Below are positions 24,843 through 33,822 of a stretch of DNA of 64,000 nucleotides, in pieces. The first letter of the stretch is position 1; each line of letters opens with the position of its first letter. The DNA comes from Erythrobacter sp. Alg231-14. GTDB taxonomy: Bacteria; Pseudomonadota; Alphaproteobacteria; Sphingomonadales; Sphingomonadaceae. The notes beneath the pieces were generated by a model that had not been told where the DNA came from, did no database searches, and was given only the letters and a program-made list of their open reading frames with translations. The stretch spans positions 1,922,001-1,986,000 of the forward strand of contig NZ_LT702999.1 of NCBI RefSeq assembly GCF_900149685.1, given 5' to 3'. A program made the translations under genes and the position numbers.

Positions 24843-25838
24843 TTAAATATCGCCGCCGGTTAGTCGCTGACAAACAAGATCCAGCTGGTCCAAAGTGCCA
24901 TATCTTATCGTAATGGCACCCGATTTGGGATCCGGATCGGCCTTGATTCGCACCGTTAGACCAAGAAATTCTTCAAGGTGACGCTGAACAGCTTCGATAT
25001 CGGCGTTTTCTGCCGGGGCAAGAATTGGTGCAGCGGTGGCTGTGTTGCCCTTCACGCTTTTGGCGACCTTGCGGACAAGCTTTTCGATCTCTCGCACCGA
25101 AAGATTGTCGTTCACCGCCTTCTCAGCCAGGTTTGCGGCATCGTCTTGGCCAATAAGAGCGCGAGCATGGCCCATAGACAGGCGCCCACGCTCGACAAGA
25201 TCAAGAACCGCTTCGGGTAGACCTAGAAGCCGTTGAATGTTCGCGACATGGCTACGCGATTTCTCAACCATGCGGGCGATCTCTGCTTGGGTCATCCCCT
25301 CGCCGTCTGACAATCGTTGATAGGCGCGCGCCTCTTCAACCGGGTTCAAATCTTCGCGTTGAAGGTTCTCAATCAAAGCGAGCGCCATAACCTCACGCTC
25401 ATCCAAATCGCGAACCAAAGCGGGGATTTCGTGCAGGCGCGCCTTTTGCGCCGCGCGCCAGCGGCGTTCACCGGCGACCAATTGGTACTTCCCCTTGGCC
25501 AAGGGGCGCACGATAATCGGTTGAATAACACCGCGTTTCGCAATCGATGCGGCCAATTCTTCAAGCGCATCTTCGTCAAAATGTTTGCGCGGGTTTCCGG
25601 GCAGCGGCTCAATCGACGCAACAGAAAGCGAATTGAGCGGCGAATCGGAGCTTTTGCCCGATGACGCAGGGTTGGAAGCCGATGCCCCGCCCGCAGAACC
25701 ACCGGAGCGAACCAAAGGCTCTTCTCGTTGAGTTTCGCCCATCAAGGCGCCCAAACCCTTACCCAACTTCTTCTTACGGTCGGCCGGGCTGCGCTGTGGG
25801 ACGGAAAAACGGATCGGATCGGATGGGTTCTTGCTCAC
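24843..25838 (-). CDS. parB: Chromosome partition protein ParB
   Basis: A 331-residue CTP-dependent DNA clamp that loads at parS. The N-terminus has a basic stretch (RKKLGKGLGALMGE) that usually stimulates ParA ATPase. The nuclease-like domain contains IEPLPGNPRKHFDEDALEELAASI and the CTP-binding box GERRWRAAQ (about residue 128). The helix-turn-helix for parS is MTQAEIARMVEKSRSHVANIQRLLGLP, and the C-terminal dimerisation domain ends at the stop. Its ATG overlaps the parA stop (ATGA). Four parS-like sites lie within 1-5 kb upstream. Confidence 0.97.
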   Translation of the reverse strand: MSKNPSDPIRFSVPQRSPADRKKKLGKGLGALMGETQREEPLVRSGGSAGGASASNPASSGKSSDSPLNSLSVASIEPLPGNPRKHFDEDALEELAASIAKRGVIQPIIVRPLAKGKYQLVAGERRWRAAQKARLHEIPALVRDLDEREVMALALIENLQREDLNPVEEARAYQRLSDGEGMTQAEIARMVEKSRSHVANIQRLLGLPEAVLDLVERGRLSMGHARALIGQDDAANLAEKAVNDNLSVREIEKLVRKVAKSVKGNTATAAPILAPAENADIEAVQRHLEEFLGLTVRIKADPDPKSGAITIRYGTLDQLDLVCQRLTGGDI

Positions 25839-26611
25839 GCGGCTTGCCTTTCAGGCGGGAAACGGCCGATCAACTCACGCGCCAATGCAATATAGGCGCG
25901 GCTGCCGACGCAGGAATGGTCATAAACAAGCGCCGGTAAGCCATGGCTGGGCGCTTCGGATAGGCGGACATTGCGTGGGATAACGGTTTCAAACACCAAA
26001 TTCCCCAGACAATCGCGAACGTCATCGGAAACCTGATCGGTAAGCCGATTGCGGCGATCGTACATCGTCAACGCGACGCCGATAATGTCCAAATCGGGAT
26101 TAAAACGTTGTTGAACACGCTCAACCGTCTGCAAAAGCTGACTCAATCCCTCCAACGCAAAGAATTCGCACTGCAATGGCACCAAAAGCGTATCCGCCGC
26201 GCAAAGCGCGTTCAGCGTCAAAAGACCCAATGATGGCGGACAATCGATGAAGCAAATTTCATGTTCGGTGTGTTCAGCCAACGCTGTGCGCAACCGCGCC
26301 GTCCGTTCTTCAACAGAAACAAGCTCAACCTCAGCCCCGCTAAGATCAACAGTGGCCGGGACGATATCCAATCCTGGTATGTTGGTTTCCACCACCGCAT
26401 CAGCCAACGGCACTTCATCGACCAGCAAGTCGTAGCTTGAAACGTCTCGCGCGCTCGCATCGACGCCCAACCCTGTGGATGCGTTCCCTTGGGGATCAAG
26501 GTCAATGAGCAGTGTGCGCCAGCCTGTAGCCGCCATTGCCGTCGCCATATTGATAGCAGTGGTGGTTTTCCCCACCCCGCCCTTTTGATTGGCAATGGCA
26601 ATTGTCAGCAT
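25835..26611 (-). CDS. parA: Chromosome partition ATPase ParA
   Basis: A 258-residue ParA/Soj ATPase. It has the deviant Walker A KGGVGKTTTAINMA near residue 10, a switch region IDLDPQGNASTGLG, and Walker B-like FIDCPPSLGLLTLNAL. The ATG at 26611 follows a GGGAG site. It binds nonspecific DNA as an ATP dimer and moves the ParB-parS complex. It belongs to the mnmG-rsmG-parA-parB cluster and overlaps parB by four bases. Confidence 0.97.
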   Translation of the reverse strand: MLTIAIANQKGGVGKTTTAINMATAMAATGWRTLLIDLDPQGNASTGLGVDASARDVSSYDLLVDEVPLADAVVETNIPGLDIVPATVDLSGAEVELVSVEERTARLRTALAEHTEHEICFIDCPPSLGLLTLNALCAADTLLVPLQCEFFALEGLSQLLQTVERVQQRFNPDLDIIGVALTMYDRRNRLTDQVSDDVRDCLGNLVFETVIPRNVRLSEAPSHGLPALVYDHSCVGSRAYIALARELIGRFPPERQAA

Positions 26612-26674
26612 GGCAAACTCCCAATTCCCCTAAGATATGGGGATGAATCACGGCGACACAGGTATCGTGTGCGC

Positions 26675-27319
26675 CTATTTGCTCACGATGATGCCCGCCT
26701 CCGCATCGGTCAACGAGTGTTTCACGTGAAACATTTTCCGAATCGAAGATTTTGTCTGTTCCAATTCGTGCGCCGCGGAGCGCCCTTTGGGCAAGAGGTA
26801 GCGCGTAGCCCTTGTGGAGAAGGGTGCGGATAAACGGAGGAGTTTTTCCAACGGAGCGAAGGCCCGTGCCGAAATGACCCATGATTCGAAAGGTTTTACC
26901 CGCTCAAGCCGCTGTCCTTCGACAATGCAGTTTTTCAGATCGAGCTGTTCGACGCATTTTTCGAGAAATTCGACGCGGCGTCCGCGCGACTCGACCAAGA
27001 CCGTCTCATATTCGGGCCGCAGAATTGCAATGACCAACCCTGGAAGGCCTGGTCCGGTGCCCAGATCCAACCATGGGCCTTGCCCTTTCGCAGTATGACC
27101 GTTTGTTTCACGTGGAACATGTTCGAGCAATTGCGCGCTGTCGGCGAAATGGCGGACCCACAATTGATCTTCGGACGTTTTGCTGATCAAGTTTTGTTGC
27201 TGATTCTCTTCGAGCAGAAGTCTCGCGAAGTTTTCGAGCCGATCATTCGCCAAGGCGTCGCCCCAGCCCGCAACATAGGCGCGCGCTTCCTCTTCCGATG
27301 CAATATGGTGTGTTGTCAT
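26675..27319 (-). CDS. rsmG: 16S rRNA (guanine527-N7)-methyltransferase RsmG
   Basis: A 214-residue methyltransferase (older name GidB). The SAM-binding motif is [17 protein letters not shown] and the later motif is [16 protein letters not shown]. The ATG at 27319 overlaps the mnmG stop (ATGA), which settles the start against the longer frame to 27334. It methylates G527 in the 530 loop of 16S rRNA. Two parS-like palindromes lie inside the coding sequence, one near the middle of the first half (encoding HVPRETN) and one near the end (encoding MFHVKH). Confidence 0.96.
   Translation of the reverse strand: MTTHHIASEEEARAYVAGWGDALANDRLENFARLLLEENQQQNLISKTSEDQLWVRHFADSAQLLEHVPRETNGHTAKGQGPWLDLGTGPGLPGLVIAILRPEYETVLVESRGRRVEFLEKCVEQLDLKNCIVEGQRLERVKPFESWVISARAFAPLEKLLRLSAPFSTRATRYLLPKGRSAAHELEQTKSSIRKMFHVKHSLTDAEAGIIVSK
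26718..26733. other. parS: parS site 1 (perfect)
   Basis: The sequence TGTTTCACGTGAAACA is a perfect 16-base palindrome identical to the widely conserved bacterial parS consensus. It lies within the 3' end of rsmG, about 100 bases upstream of parA, and is a ParB loading site. Confidence 0.95.
27104..27119. other. parS: parS site 2 (one mismatch)
   Basis: The sequence TGTTTCACGTGGAACA differs from the palindromic consensus at one base (A to G in the right arm). It lies inside rsmG, about 390 bases from site 1. Confidence 0.85.
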
Positions 27320-29169
27320 GCGGCTCGCTGCCAACGGCGCGCATGGACCAGCAATGCCGAAAGCGCCGCCGGTGTCACTCCTGCAACACGGCCAGCGGCG
27401 GCCAGAGTGGTCGGTGCGGCGGAAGAAAGACGTTCCACCATCTCATTAGAAAGGCCGGGGACATCCTTATAGGGAAAGTCGGATGGCAGCGGCAGTTCTT
27501 CACTGGCGCGAAGATCGCGCAATTCGGCCTCTTGCCGCGCCAGATACGGAGCATAAGCTGCATCCTCGGCCATTTCCTCAATCAACTGCGCATCGCAATC
27601 GTCGGGGATCTCACACCAGGGCGTTAGCGAATTGAGTTCAATTCCGTCATGTCGCAACCACTCCGCAACGGTCTTTGCACCGCCGTCGCGGCGAACGTTC
27701 AGACCGTGATCCGCCAAATCTTTGGCTTGAAGCTTTGCTGCAAACATCGCCGCCACATTGTCTCGTGACTTTTCACGGTGTTCAAACCAGTCGGAGCGTT
27801 CCTTCCCAATGCAATTCTTTGCCAATCCCAAGGGGGTCAAACGGGTGGAGGCGTTGTTGGCGCGCAGCCGCAAACGGTATTCTGCCCTCGATGTCAGCAT
27901 CCGATATGGCTCGCTCACACCCTGAAGCGTCAGATCATCAATCATCACCGCAATGTATGAATTGGCGCGATCCAATGCCGGGGCTTCCTTACCCACCGCT
28001 GCGGCGGCGGCCTCAAAGCCAGCGACCAACCCTTGGGCTGCCGCCTCTTCATAGCCGGTTGTTCCGTTGATCTGCCCCGCGCAATACAGGCCCGGGATGG
28101 CGCGAACCTGAAGATCCGGCGTCAATGCGCGTGGATCGATATGGTCATACTCAACGGCGTAACCCGGGACGGCCATCTCAACCGCCGCCAATCCTGGCAT
28201 CAAACGCAACATATCGTGTTGGACATCCACCGGCAGAGAAGTGCTGATACCGTTGGGATAGACGTAATTCGTGGTCAAACCTTCGGGTTCGAGGAAAACT
28301 TGATGCCCATCACGGTCACCAAAGCGATGGATTTTATCCTCGATCGACGGACAATAACGAGGACCGGCGGCGTCGATAGCCCCAGAGAACAGCGGCGATC
28401 GATGCAGATTCGCGCGAATTACGTCATGCGCAGCCTGCGTTGTGCGAGAAATGGCACAGAACACTTCGGGGTTCGCGCGCGCCTTTGTCAGGGGGGACAT
28501 GGTCCACGCCTCCCCATCAGATGGTTGTTCCTCCAATTGCGCCCAGTCGATCGTTCGACCATCCAACCGAGGAGGTGTCCCAGTCTTCAACCGCGCCATC
28601 GGCAATTCTGCACCACGCAATTGTTCAGCGAGACGCTGGGCGGCATTTTCACCAATGCGCCCGCCTTCGAACCGCTCTTCACCGCGGAACAATATCCCGC
28701 CGAGGAACGTACCGGTGCAAAGCACCACGCGGGTTGCATTTAGGATAGTTCCGTCGGCCAATTCCAACCCCGCAACCGCGCCGCTCGAAAGCGACAGGGC
28801 AGCCGCCTCCCCTTCGATTAGGGTTAGGTTTTCTTGCGCTTTGACGATGGATTGCACGGCGGCTTTGAACAGGACGCGGTCCGCCTGAACCCGCGGGCCC
28901 CAAACGGCGCTGCCTTTGGACCGGTTCAACATGCGATAATGGATCGCCCCGGCATCCGCAGCGCGACCAATCACGCCATCAAGCGCATCGACTTCGCGGA
29001 CCAAATGTCCCTTGCCCAATCCACCGATAGCTGGATTGCAGCTCATCGCGCCCACAGCGTTGAGATCAAAGCTGACCAAGCCCGTGCGCGCACCCATCCT
29101 CGCCGCGGCACAGGCCGCTTCGACACCGGCGTGGCCGCCGCCGATTACAAGAACGTCAAATGATTGCAT
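27316..29169 (-). CDS. mnmG: tRNA uridine 5-carboxymethylaminomethyl modification enzyme MnmG
   Basis: A 617-residue FAD protein (older name GidA). The dinucleotide-binding motif is [19 protein letters not shown] at the N-terminus, followed by [24 protein letters not shown], one of the family signatures. The C-terminal helical domain ends with [18 protein letters not shown]. With MnmE it installs the cmnm5 group on the wobble uridine of certain tRNAs. It is the first gene after the parS-containing gap behind mnmE, and overlaps rsmG by four bases. Confidence 0.97.
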   Translation of the reverse strand: MQSFDVLVIGGGHAGVEAACAAARMGARTGLVSFDLNAVGAMSCNPAIGGLGKGHLVREVDALDGVIGRAADAGAIHYRMLNRSKGSAVWGPRVQADRVLFKAAVQSIVKAQENLTLIEGEAAALSLSSGAVAGLELADGTILNATRVVLCTGTFLGGILFRGEERFEGGRIGENAAQRLAEQLRGAELPMARLKTGTPPRLDGRTIDWAQLEEQPSDGEAWTMSPLTKARANPEVFCAISRTTQAAHDVIRANLHRSPLFSGAIDAAGPRYCPSIEDKIHRFGDRDGHQVFLEPEGLTTNYVYPNGISTSLPVDVQHDMLRLMPGLAAVEMAVPGYAVEYDHIDPRALTPDLQVRAIPGLYCAGQINGTTGYEEAAAQGLVAGFEAAAAAVGKEAPALDRANSYIAVMIDDLTLQGVSEPYRMLTSRAEYRLRLRANNASTRLTPLGLAKNCIGKERSDWFEHREKSRDNVAAMFAAKLQAKDLADHGLNVRRDGGAKTVAEWLRHDGIELNSLTPWCEIPDDCDAQLIEEMAEDAAYAPYLARQEAELRDLRASEELPLPSDFPYKDVPGLSNEMVERLSSAAPTTLAAAGRVAGVTPAALSALLVHARRWQRAA

Positions 29170-29208
29170 AAAGGCGCAGATAAGGGCTCAATAGCGCACA
29201 GTCAAAGC

Positions 29209-29224
29209 TGTTTCACGTGAAACA
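29209..29224. other. parS: parS site 3 (perfect)
   Basis: The sequence TGTTTCACGTGAAACA lies in the 78-base gap between mnmE and mnmG. It is a perfect consensus site and the only one of the four that is not inside a coding sequence. Confidence 0.95.
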
Positions 29225-29247
29225 CCATAGGATGGCCCGCATCCACC

Positions 29248-30537
29248 CTATTTGCCGATGCAGAACCGCCCAAACAGCGCATCGAGCATTTCTTCGGTGG
29301 TCGCACGACCAATCAAGCGATCAAACGCCACCCGCGCGCTCCGCAATTCTTCCCCGATGAGCAAGAGGTCCGATTGCCCCTGCACCCCAGACAATCCCGC
29401 TTGGGCTTCACTCAGCCGTTTGAACTGTCGTTCATTTAGAGCGCCCTCACCTGGTTTCGGCAACGCGCTACGCGCAGTTTCGACCAGAGCTTCTTTCAAC
29501 GGATCAACCCCTTCGCCGGTCAATGCCGATATCGCGTGAAGAGCCGAAGGTTTGCGAATATGGTCGGGCGCGTCTTTTCGAGCGGCGATCTCCCATGATC
29601 CAGTGGGGCCCTCCCCTTCGGCGCCCAACCACAGAATCACATCCGCATTGTCCAATTCGGCGCGCGCGCGCTCTATTCCGATTGCTTCTATCTCTTCTGC
29701 ATCGCGCCCATCACGAAGCCCCGCAGTGTCGACAAAGGCAAAAGGCACTCCTTTGATGGCCACAGTCCTTTCGATCACATCGCGTGTAGTTCCAGCGATG
29801 GAGGATGTGATCGCGGCCTCGCTTTGAATGAGCGCGTTGAAGAGAGTGGATTTGCCCGCATTGGGCGGCCCGGCGAGCACAACGCGAAAGCCCTCTTTCA
29901 ACTTTTCAGATTGAGGGCTGTACAAAAATTCGGCGATCTCGCTGGACAATTGGGCAATGTTCCACGTGAAACCTTCTGGAATTTCACTGACATCATCCTC
30001 ATCAGAAAAATCCAACGCAGCCTCTATCTGAGCGGAAAGCGTGAGGAGTGTATCTCTCCAACCCTCAACTTTGCCCGACAACACACCGTTCGCATTGGCG
30101 ACCGCGGCGGCTCGCTGCAGCTCTGTTTCTGCCTCCAGCAGATCGGCTAGCCCTTCGGCTTGCGCCAGATCCATACGCCCATTGGCAAAAGCTCTTCGGG
30201 TGAACTCCCCGGGTTCCGCCGGGCGCAGGCCATCAACCTTGGCCAAAGCATCGGAAACGGCGCGCAGCACCGCCTTTCCACCGTGGCAATGCAATTCCGC
30301 ACAATCTTCGCCCGTGGCCGATTTCGGTCCGGGAAACCACAGGATCAGCGCCTCATCCAGCAAATCACCATCGCCATCGCGCAATTTTGCGAGGCTGGCC
30401 TTGCGCGGCTCAAACGATCGTCCAGTTAGGGATTGCAGTGCCGGATAGGCTGAGGGCCCGCTAATGCGGATGACCGCAATCGCGGCCGGCGCAGCACCGC
30501 TCGATACGGCAAAGATTGTCGATATGTGGTTGGACAC
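29248..30537 (-). CDS. mnmE: tRNA modification GTPase MnmE
   Basis: A 429-residue GTPase (TrmE) and partner of MnmG. The N-terminal tetrahydrofolate-binding domain begins TIFAVSSGAAPAAIAVIRISGP and contains CHGGKAVL. The G domain has GPPNAGKSTLFN, the switch TTRD and DTAGLRD. The protein ends in the family signature CIGK, whose cysteine is conserved. The start is taken as the GTG at 30537, since it gives the normal N-terminus; the frame is open to 30639 but that part overlaps the upstream DUF6489 gene. A fourth parS-like site lies inside the G-domain region. Confidence 0.95.
   Translation of the reverse strand: MSNHISTIFAVSSGAAPAAIAVIRISGPSAYPALQSLTGRSFEPRKASLAKLRDGDGDLLDEALILWFPGPKSATGEDCAELHCHGGKAVLRAVSDALAKVDGLRPAEPGEFTRRAFANGRMDLAQAEGLADLLEAETELQRAAAVANANGVLSGKVEGWRDTLLTLSAQIEAALDFSDEDDVSEIPEGFTWNIAQLSSEIAEFLYSPQSEKLKEGFRVVLAGPPNAGKSTLFNALIQSEAAITSSIAGTTRDVIERTVAIKGVPFAFVDTAGLRDGRDAEEIEAIGIERARAELDNADVILWLGAEGEGPTGSWEIAARKDAPDHIRKPSALHAISALTGEGVDPLKEALVETARSALPKPGEGALNERQFKRLSEAQAGLSGVQGQSDLLLIGEELRSARVAFDRLIGRATTEEMLDALFGRFCIGK
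29958..29973. other. parS: parS-like site 4 (two mismatches)
   Basis: The sequence TGTTCCACGTGAAACC differs from the consensus at two bases, one in each arm; the central CCACGTGAAAC core is kept. It lies within mnmE and codes for GFTWNI. It may be a weaker ParB site. Confidence 0.65.
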
Positions 30538-30556
30538 TGCGCAGCCGGTCTCAAAA

Positions 30557-30841
30557 TCAGTCTGAGGAACCGCCCTTTGACCCGCCGCTCGAAGACGAAG
30601 AACCGCCGCCTGTTGCGTTGCGCATGCCGCCTTCGACAAAGCTTTGGAACAGTTTCATGCCCATTTGACCCATAGGCGCCAAAGCTTGGGCGTATTCCTG
30701 AAGTTGGTCGGGGCTTTTCACGCCCTTCATCGCCTTTGAAATGGTGTCAACATAGACACTGTTTGCTTGGCTGACATCGGGAAGGCCCATAAAACTGCGC
30801 GCCTCTTCCGGTGTGCATTCGACTTCGACATTGATCTTCAT
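30557..30841 (-). CDS. DUF6489 family protein
   Basis: A 94-residue protein starting MKINVEVECTPEEARSFMGLPDV, preceded by GGGAGAG. The N-terminal 70 residues look folded, with a helical repeat around VYVDTISKAMKGVKSP and LQEYAQALAPMGQMGMKLFQSF. The tail is low-complexity, GGGSSSSSGGSKGG. It belongs to DUF6489, a small alphaproteobacterial family of unknown function. Its stop lies 19 bases before the mnmE start, so the two genes are likely co-transcribed. Confidence 0.85.
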   Translation of the reverse strand: MKINVEVECTPEEARSFMGLPDVSQANSVYVDTISKAMKGVKSPDQLQEYAQALAPMGQMGMKLFQSFVEGGMRNATGGGSSSSSGGSKGGSSD

Positions 30842-30991
30842 TGGTCTCTCCCAACCCATGGTTTGGTCCAAAGCCGCATTGCAACGTGAACCGTCACCTG
30901 CATATTTGGGTTTGCTTGCGGCGATGCGCAATGCTTAGGCTGAATTACTCAATGCCCGCTGGCATATTCAACACAGTGCAAAGGAACATCA

Positions 30992-31396
30992 ATGTCCGTT
31001 TCCACAGAGCAAGCCCTATCCCAATGGCACAAAGTGGCGGCCGACGGCAGCACACCGGAAGGTTTGGCCACGATCATCCATAAAGACGCCGTGTTCCATT
31101 CCCCCGTGGTCCACACACCACAAAACGGCCAAGCCATAGTCATCGCCTATCTATCGGCCGCGGGGCAAACCCTTGGCAATGACAGTTTCCGGTATGAGCG
31201 TGAAGTTGTTGGCGATGGAACGGTCGTGTTGGAATTCAGCACGGAAATGGAAGGCATCTCGGTCAATGGCATCGATATGATCACATTCGACGACGGCGGC
31301 ATGATCACCGATTTTAAGGTCATGGTTCGCCCGTTAAAGGCCATCAACAAAGTTTGGGATATGATGGGCCGACAATTGGAACGCCAAGCCGGTTGA
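30992..31396 (+). CDS. SnoaL/NTF2-like protein
   Basis: A 134-residue protein with the NTF2-like cone fold: an N-terminal helix (LSQWHKVAADGS), KDAVFHSPVVH and then beta strands FRYEREVVGDGTVVLEFSTEMEG and GIDMITFDDGGMITDFKVMVRP. Such domains are used as small isomerases, hydrolases or binding proteins; no catalytic set can be assigned. It is a plus-strand gene inside a minus-strand block, divergent from DUF6489 and convergent with the BLUF gene. Confidence 0.82.
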   Translation: MSVSTEQALSQWHKVAADGSTPEGLATIIHKDAVFHSPVVHTPQNGQAIVIAYLSAAGQTLGNDSFRYEREVVGDGTVVLEFSTEMEGISVNGIDMITFDDGGMITDFKVMVRPLKAINKVWDMMGRQLERQAG

Positions 31397-31411
31397 GCAA
31401 ACGTCGGTCGA

Positions 31412-31804
31412 TCAATTCAAGACTGCGAAATTCAAGACCATCTGACGAACGGTCGGCTCAAGATCGTTGGGTAGATCTGCATCAAGTTGCTTGCGGCGAT
31501 CCGACACGCTGTCGGCAATAATGACGCGTTTCATCGCCCATTGCGGACAGGCACGCTCTGATACGGCGGTCTTGTTGAGCAGGGACACGCCCGTGTGCCG
31601 GCGATCCTGACCGATCCGTTTCATCAAAGCGTCGAGCTCCGCACCCTCCCCTTCGAGAAGCTGCAAGAAATTGCGACCATTATACAGAAGCAGGCCGGTA
31701 ATCCCACGCGCAGGATTGTTTCGGGCGCTGCTGTCGAGGATCGCGGCAACATCATCGCGCGTTAGGCTCGGTGCCGTGCTGATATAGAGATATTGACTAA
31801 GCAC
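31412..31804 (-). CDS. BLUF-domain blue-light sensor (single domain)
   Basis: A 130-residue protein that is essentially one BLUF domain binding FAD. All core residues align with AppA: Tyr7 (YLYIS), Asn30 (RNNPARGITG), Gln48 (FLQLLEGEG), Trp89 and Met91 (CPQWAMK), with the same spacings from Asn to Gln (18) and Gln to Trp (41). RIGQDRRHTGV is the usual RH motif. The start is set at the GTG at 31804 because GAGGG lies eight bases before it; the frame also allows a GTG at 31813. About 30 residues follow the core, with no output domain. It lies 25 bases downstream of rho on the same strand. Confidence 0.9.
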   Translation of the reverse strand: MLSQYLYISTAPSLTRDDVAAILDSSARNNPARGITGLLLYNGRNFLQLLEGEGAELDALMKRIGQDRRHTGVSLLNKTAVSERACPQWAMKRVIIADSVSDRRKQLDADLPNDLEPTVRQMVLNFAVLN

Positions 31805-31829
31805 TGGATGCACCCTCGATCCGCTGATC

Positions 31830-33095
31830 TTATTGATTCATATTGTCGAAGAAATCTTCGTTGGTCTTAGAATCCTTCATCTTATCCAACAGGAATTCCA
31901 TCGCATCGACGGTTCCCATCTGCATAAGAATACGGCGAAGAACCCACATTTTCGAAAGCTTGTCCTTCTCGACCAGCAATTCTTCCTTACGCGTGCCCGA
32001 TTTGCCCACATCAAGCGCCGGGAAGATGCGTTTGTCGGAAACTTTGCGATCCAACACGATTTCAGAGTTGCCGGTGCCTTTGAATTCTTCAAAGATAACC
32101 TCATCCATCCGGCTCCCGGTGTCGATCAACGCGGTTGCGATAATCGAAAGCGATCCACCTTCTTCGATGTTGCGCGCGGCGCCAAAGAAGCGTTTCGGGC
32201 GTTGCAACGCGTTGGCATCCACGCCACCGGTCAACACTTTACCCGAACTGGGCACGACAGTGTTGTACGCGCGACCAAGCCGCGTGATCGAATCCAACAA
32301 GATGACAACGTCATTCTTGTGTTCAACCAGACGTTTGGCTTTTTCAATAACCATTTCAGCGACTTGAACGTGGCGATTGGCCGGCTCATCAAAGGTTGAG
32401 GAGATTACCTCGCCCTTCACGCTGCGTTGCATATCGGTGACCTCTTCGGGCCGCTCATCGACGAGAAGGACCAAAAGGAACACTTCGGGATGGTTGTCGG
32501 TGATCGCTTTGGCGATGTTCTGCAAAAGCACCGTTTTACCCGTTCGCGGTGGCGCAACGATCAAGGCGCGTTGACCCTTACCCTGGGGTGAGATGATATC
32601 GATCACCCGCGCCGATTTGTCCTTCACCGTGGGATCAAGAGTATCCAACGACAATTTCTGATCGGGGTAGAGCGGTGTGAGATTGTCAAAGTTGGTGCGC
32701 ATCCGAACCGCATCGGGTTCTTCAAAATTGACACTGGTCAACTCGGTCAGAGCAAAATAGCGCTCGCCGTCCTTTGGTGCGCGAATTTCGCCCTCAACCG
32801 TATCACCGGTGCGCAAGCCTGACCGACGAATTTGGTTGGGTGAAACGTAGATATCGCCCGGTCCCGCAAGGTAGTTTGCATCGGGCGACCGCAGGAATCC
32901 AAAACCGTCTTGCACCACTTCGATGGTGCCGATTCCCATGATCTTCTCTTCGTATTCCTCATCCTCGGCCAATTCGCGCAAGATGCTGAAGAGCAAATCC
33001 TGACGGCGCATGGTTGAGGCGCCCTCAACACCCAGCTCCTCTGCCATTTTGACGAGTTCCGCTGGTGTGCGCTCTTTTAAGTCTTTGAGATGCAT
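31830..33095 (-). CDS. rho: Transcription termination factor Rho
   Basis: A 421-residue RNA-dependent hexameric ATPase. It has the N-terminal helical domain ([21 protein letters not shown]), the RNA-binding OB fold ([28 protein letters not shown]), the Walker A APPRTGKT (about residue 180), and the Q/R-loop regions [27 protein letters not shown]. Nothing is inserted or lost compared with the usual length. It is followed by the BLUF gene and preceded by a 265-base gap after hemJ. Confidence 0.97.
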   Translation of the reverse strand: MHLKDLKERTPAELVKMAEELGVEGASTMRRQDLLFSILRELAEDEEYEEKIMGIGTIEVVQDGFGFLRSPDANYLAGPGDIYVSPNQIRRSGLRTGDTVEGEIRAPKDGERYFALTELTSVNFEEPDAVRMRTNFDNLTPLYPDQKLSLDTLDPTVKDKSARVIDIISPQGKGQRALIVAPPRTGKTVLLQNIAKAITDNHPEVFLLVLLVDERPEEVTDMQRSVKGEVISSTFDEPANRHVQVAEMVIEKAKRLVEHKNDVVILLDSITRLGRAYNTVVPSSGKVLTGGVDANALQRPKRFFGAARNIEEGGSLSIIATALIDTGSRMDEVIFEEFKGTGNSEIVLDRKVSDKRIFPALDVGKSGTRKEELLVEKDKLSKMWVLRRILMQMGTVDAMEFLLDKMKDSKTNEDFFDNMNQ

Positions 33096-33302
33096 GGGTT
33101 ATTCATTCCAGATCGAGGGATTCACGCGTCGCACCGATCCACTAAAGGGGCGTGCTCCGCGAAAAACAGTCAGCGCAAAACCCCGATGGGCCAAACGCAA
33201 ATGGTAAAACATCATCACAACGTATCAGCGGGACATGGGCTTGGAGAAAGCAGACCTGATCATGTGCTTGGGCAAAGATCGTCGCTGATGTGATAAGCAG
33301 TA

Positions 33303-33338
33303 ATTATAATCGGTGAGAGCGCAGGTCAATCACCGATT
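33303..33338 (-). promoter_or_regulatory. Candidate rho promoter overlapping an inverted repeat (possible hemJ terminator)
   Basis: On the minus strand a TTGACC (33324-33329) and a perfect TATAAT (33303-33308) are 15 bases apart, a short spacing but plausible for a sigma-70-type promoter, about 210 bases before rho. An inverted repeat, AATCGGTGA (33308-33316) with TCACCGATT (33330-33338), overlaps the same stretch and could also serve as a weak hemJ terminator. The leader from here to rho has no gene. Confidence 0.4.
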
Positions 33339-33360
33339 GCACGATGAGGCCCTAAAGCGA

Positions 33361-33807
33361 TCAAAACGGCCTTAGATAGACCAGCAAGACCACCAGAACG
33401 AGGATTAGGCCCGGAACTTCGCCAACCATACGAAGGGTTTTCTCGGTCAGAGGACGCGCGCCGCCAGCCATTTTCTTGGTCTGAGCAACCAGCCAACCGT
33501 GATACCCGGTCAAAGCAAGGACCAAGGCGATCTTTGCGTGGAGCCACCCAGCACCGCTGAACGCACCCGTGGTATAGGCCAATGTCAGGCCCAAGATCCA
33601 CACGATAATCATGCTGGGTGTAAGGATGATTTTGCGCAATTTGCCCATCCGCTCTGCCCACTTGGCTTCTCCATCCGAACCCGGAGCGTGATCGAGCATG
33701 TAAATGCATTGACGCGGCAGCATGAACAATCCGGCAAGCCAGAAAACCATGAAGGTCACATGACCAATTTTGAGCCATGGATAGATGGAGAGAAGCGTAT
33801 CCTGCAT
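33361..33807 (-). CDS. hemJ: Protoporphyrinogen oxidase HemJ
   Basis: A 148-residue inner membrane protein with four hydrophobic segments: WLKIGHVTFMVFWLAGLF, MIIVWILGLTLAY, HAKIALVLALTGYHGWLV and PGLILVLVVLLVYL. HemJ oxidises protoporphyrinogen IX in the haem pathway of many alphaproteobacteria that lack HemG and HemY. The conserved His of IGHVTFMVFW and the arginine of LPRQCIYM are visible. It is 15 bases after hemE and belongs to the same run (hemE-hemJ-rho). Confidence 0.93.
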   Translation of the reverse strand: MQDTLLSIYPWLKIGHVTFMVFWLAGLFMLPRQCIYMLDHAPGSDGEAKWAERMGKLRKIILTPSMIIVWILGLTLAYTTGAFSGAGWLHAKIALVLALTGYHGWLVAQTKKMAGGARPLTEKTLRMVGEVPGLILVLVVLLVYLRPF

Positions 33808-33822
33808 GGTTGATCTACCTTT

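Noticed and set aside
33326-33778. Frame of 150 codons overlapping hemJ on the same strand
   Set aside because: Out-of-frame shadow of HemJ, which has the expected membrane segments and family motifs.
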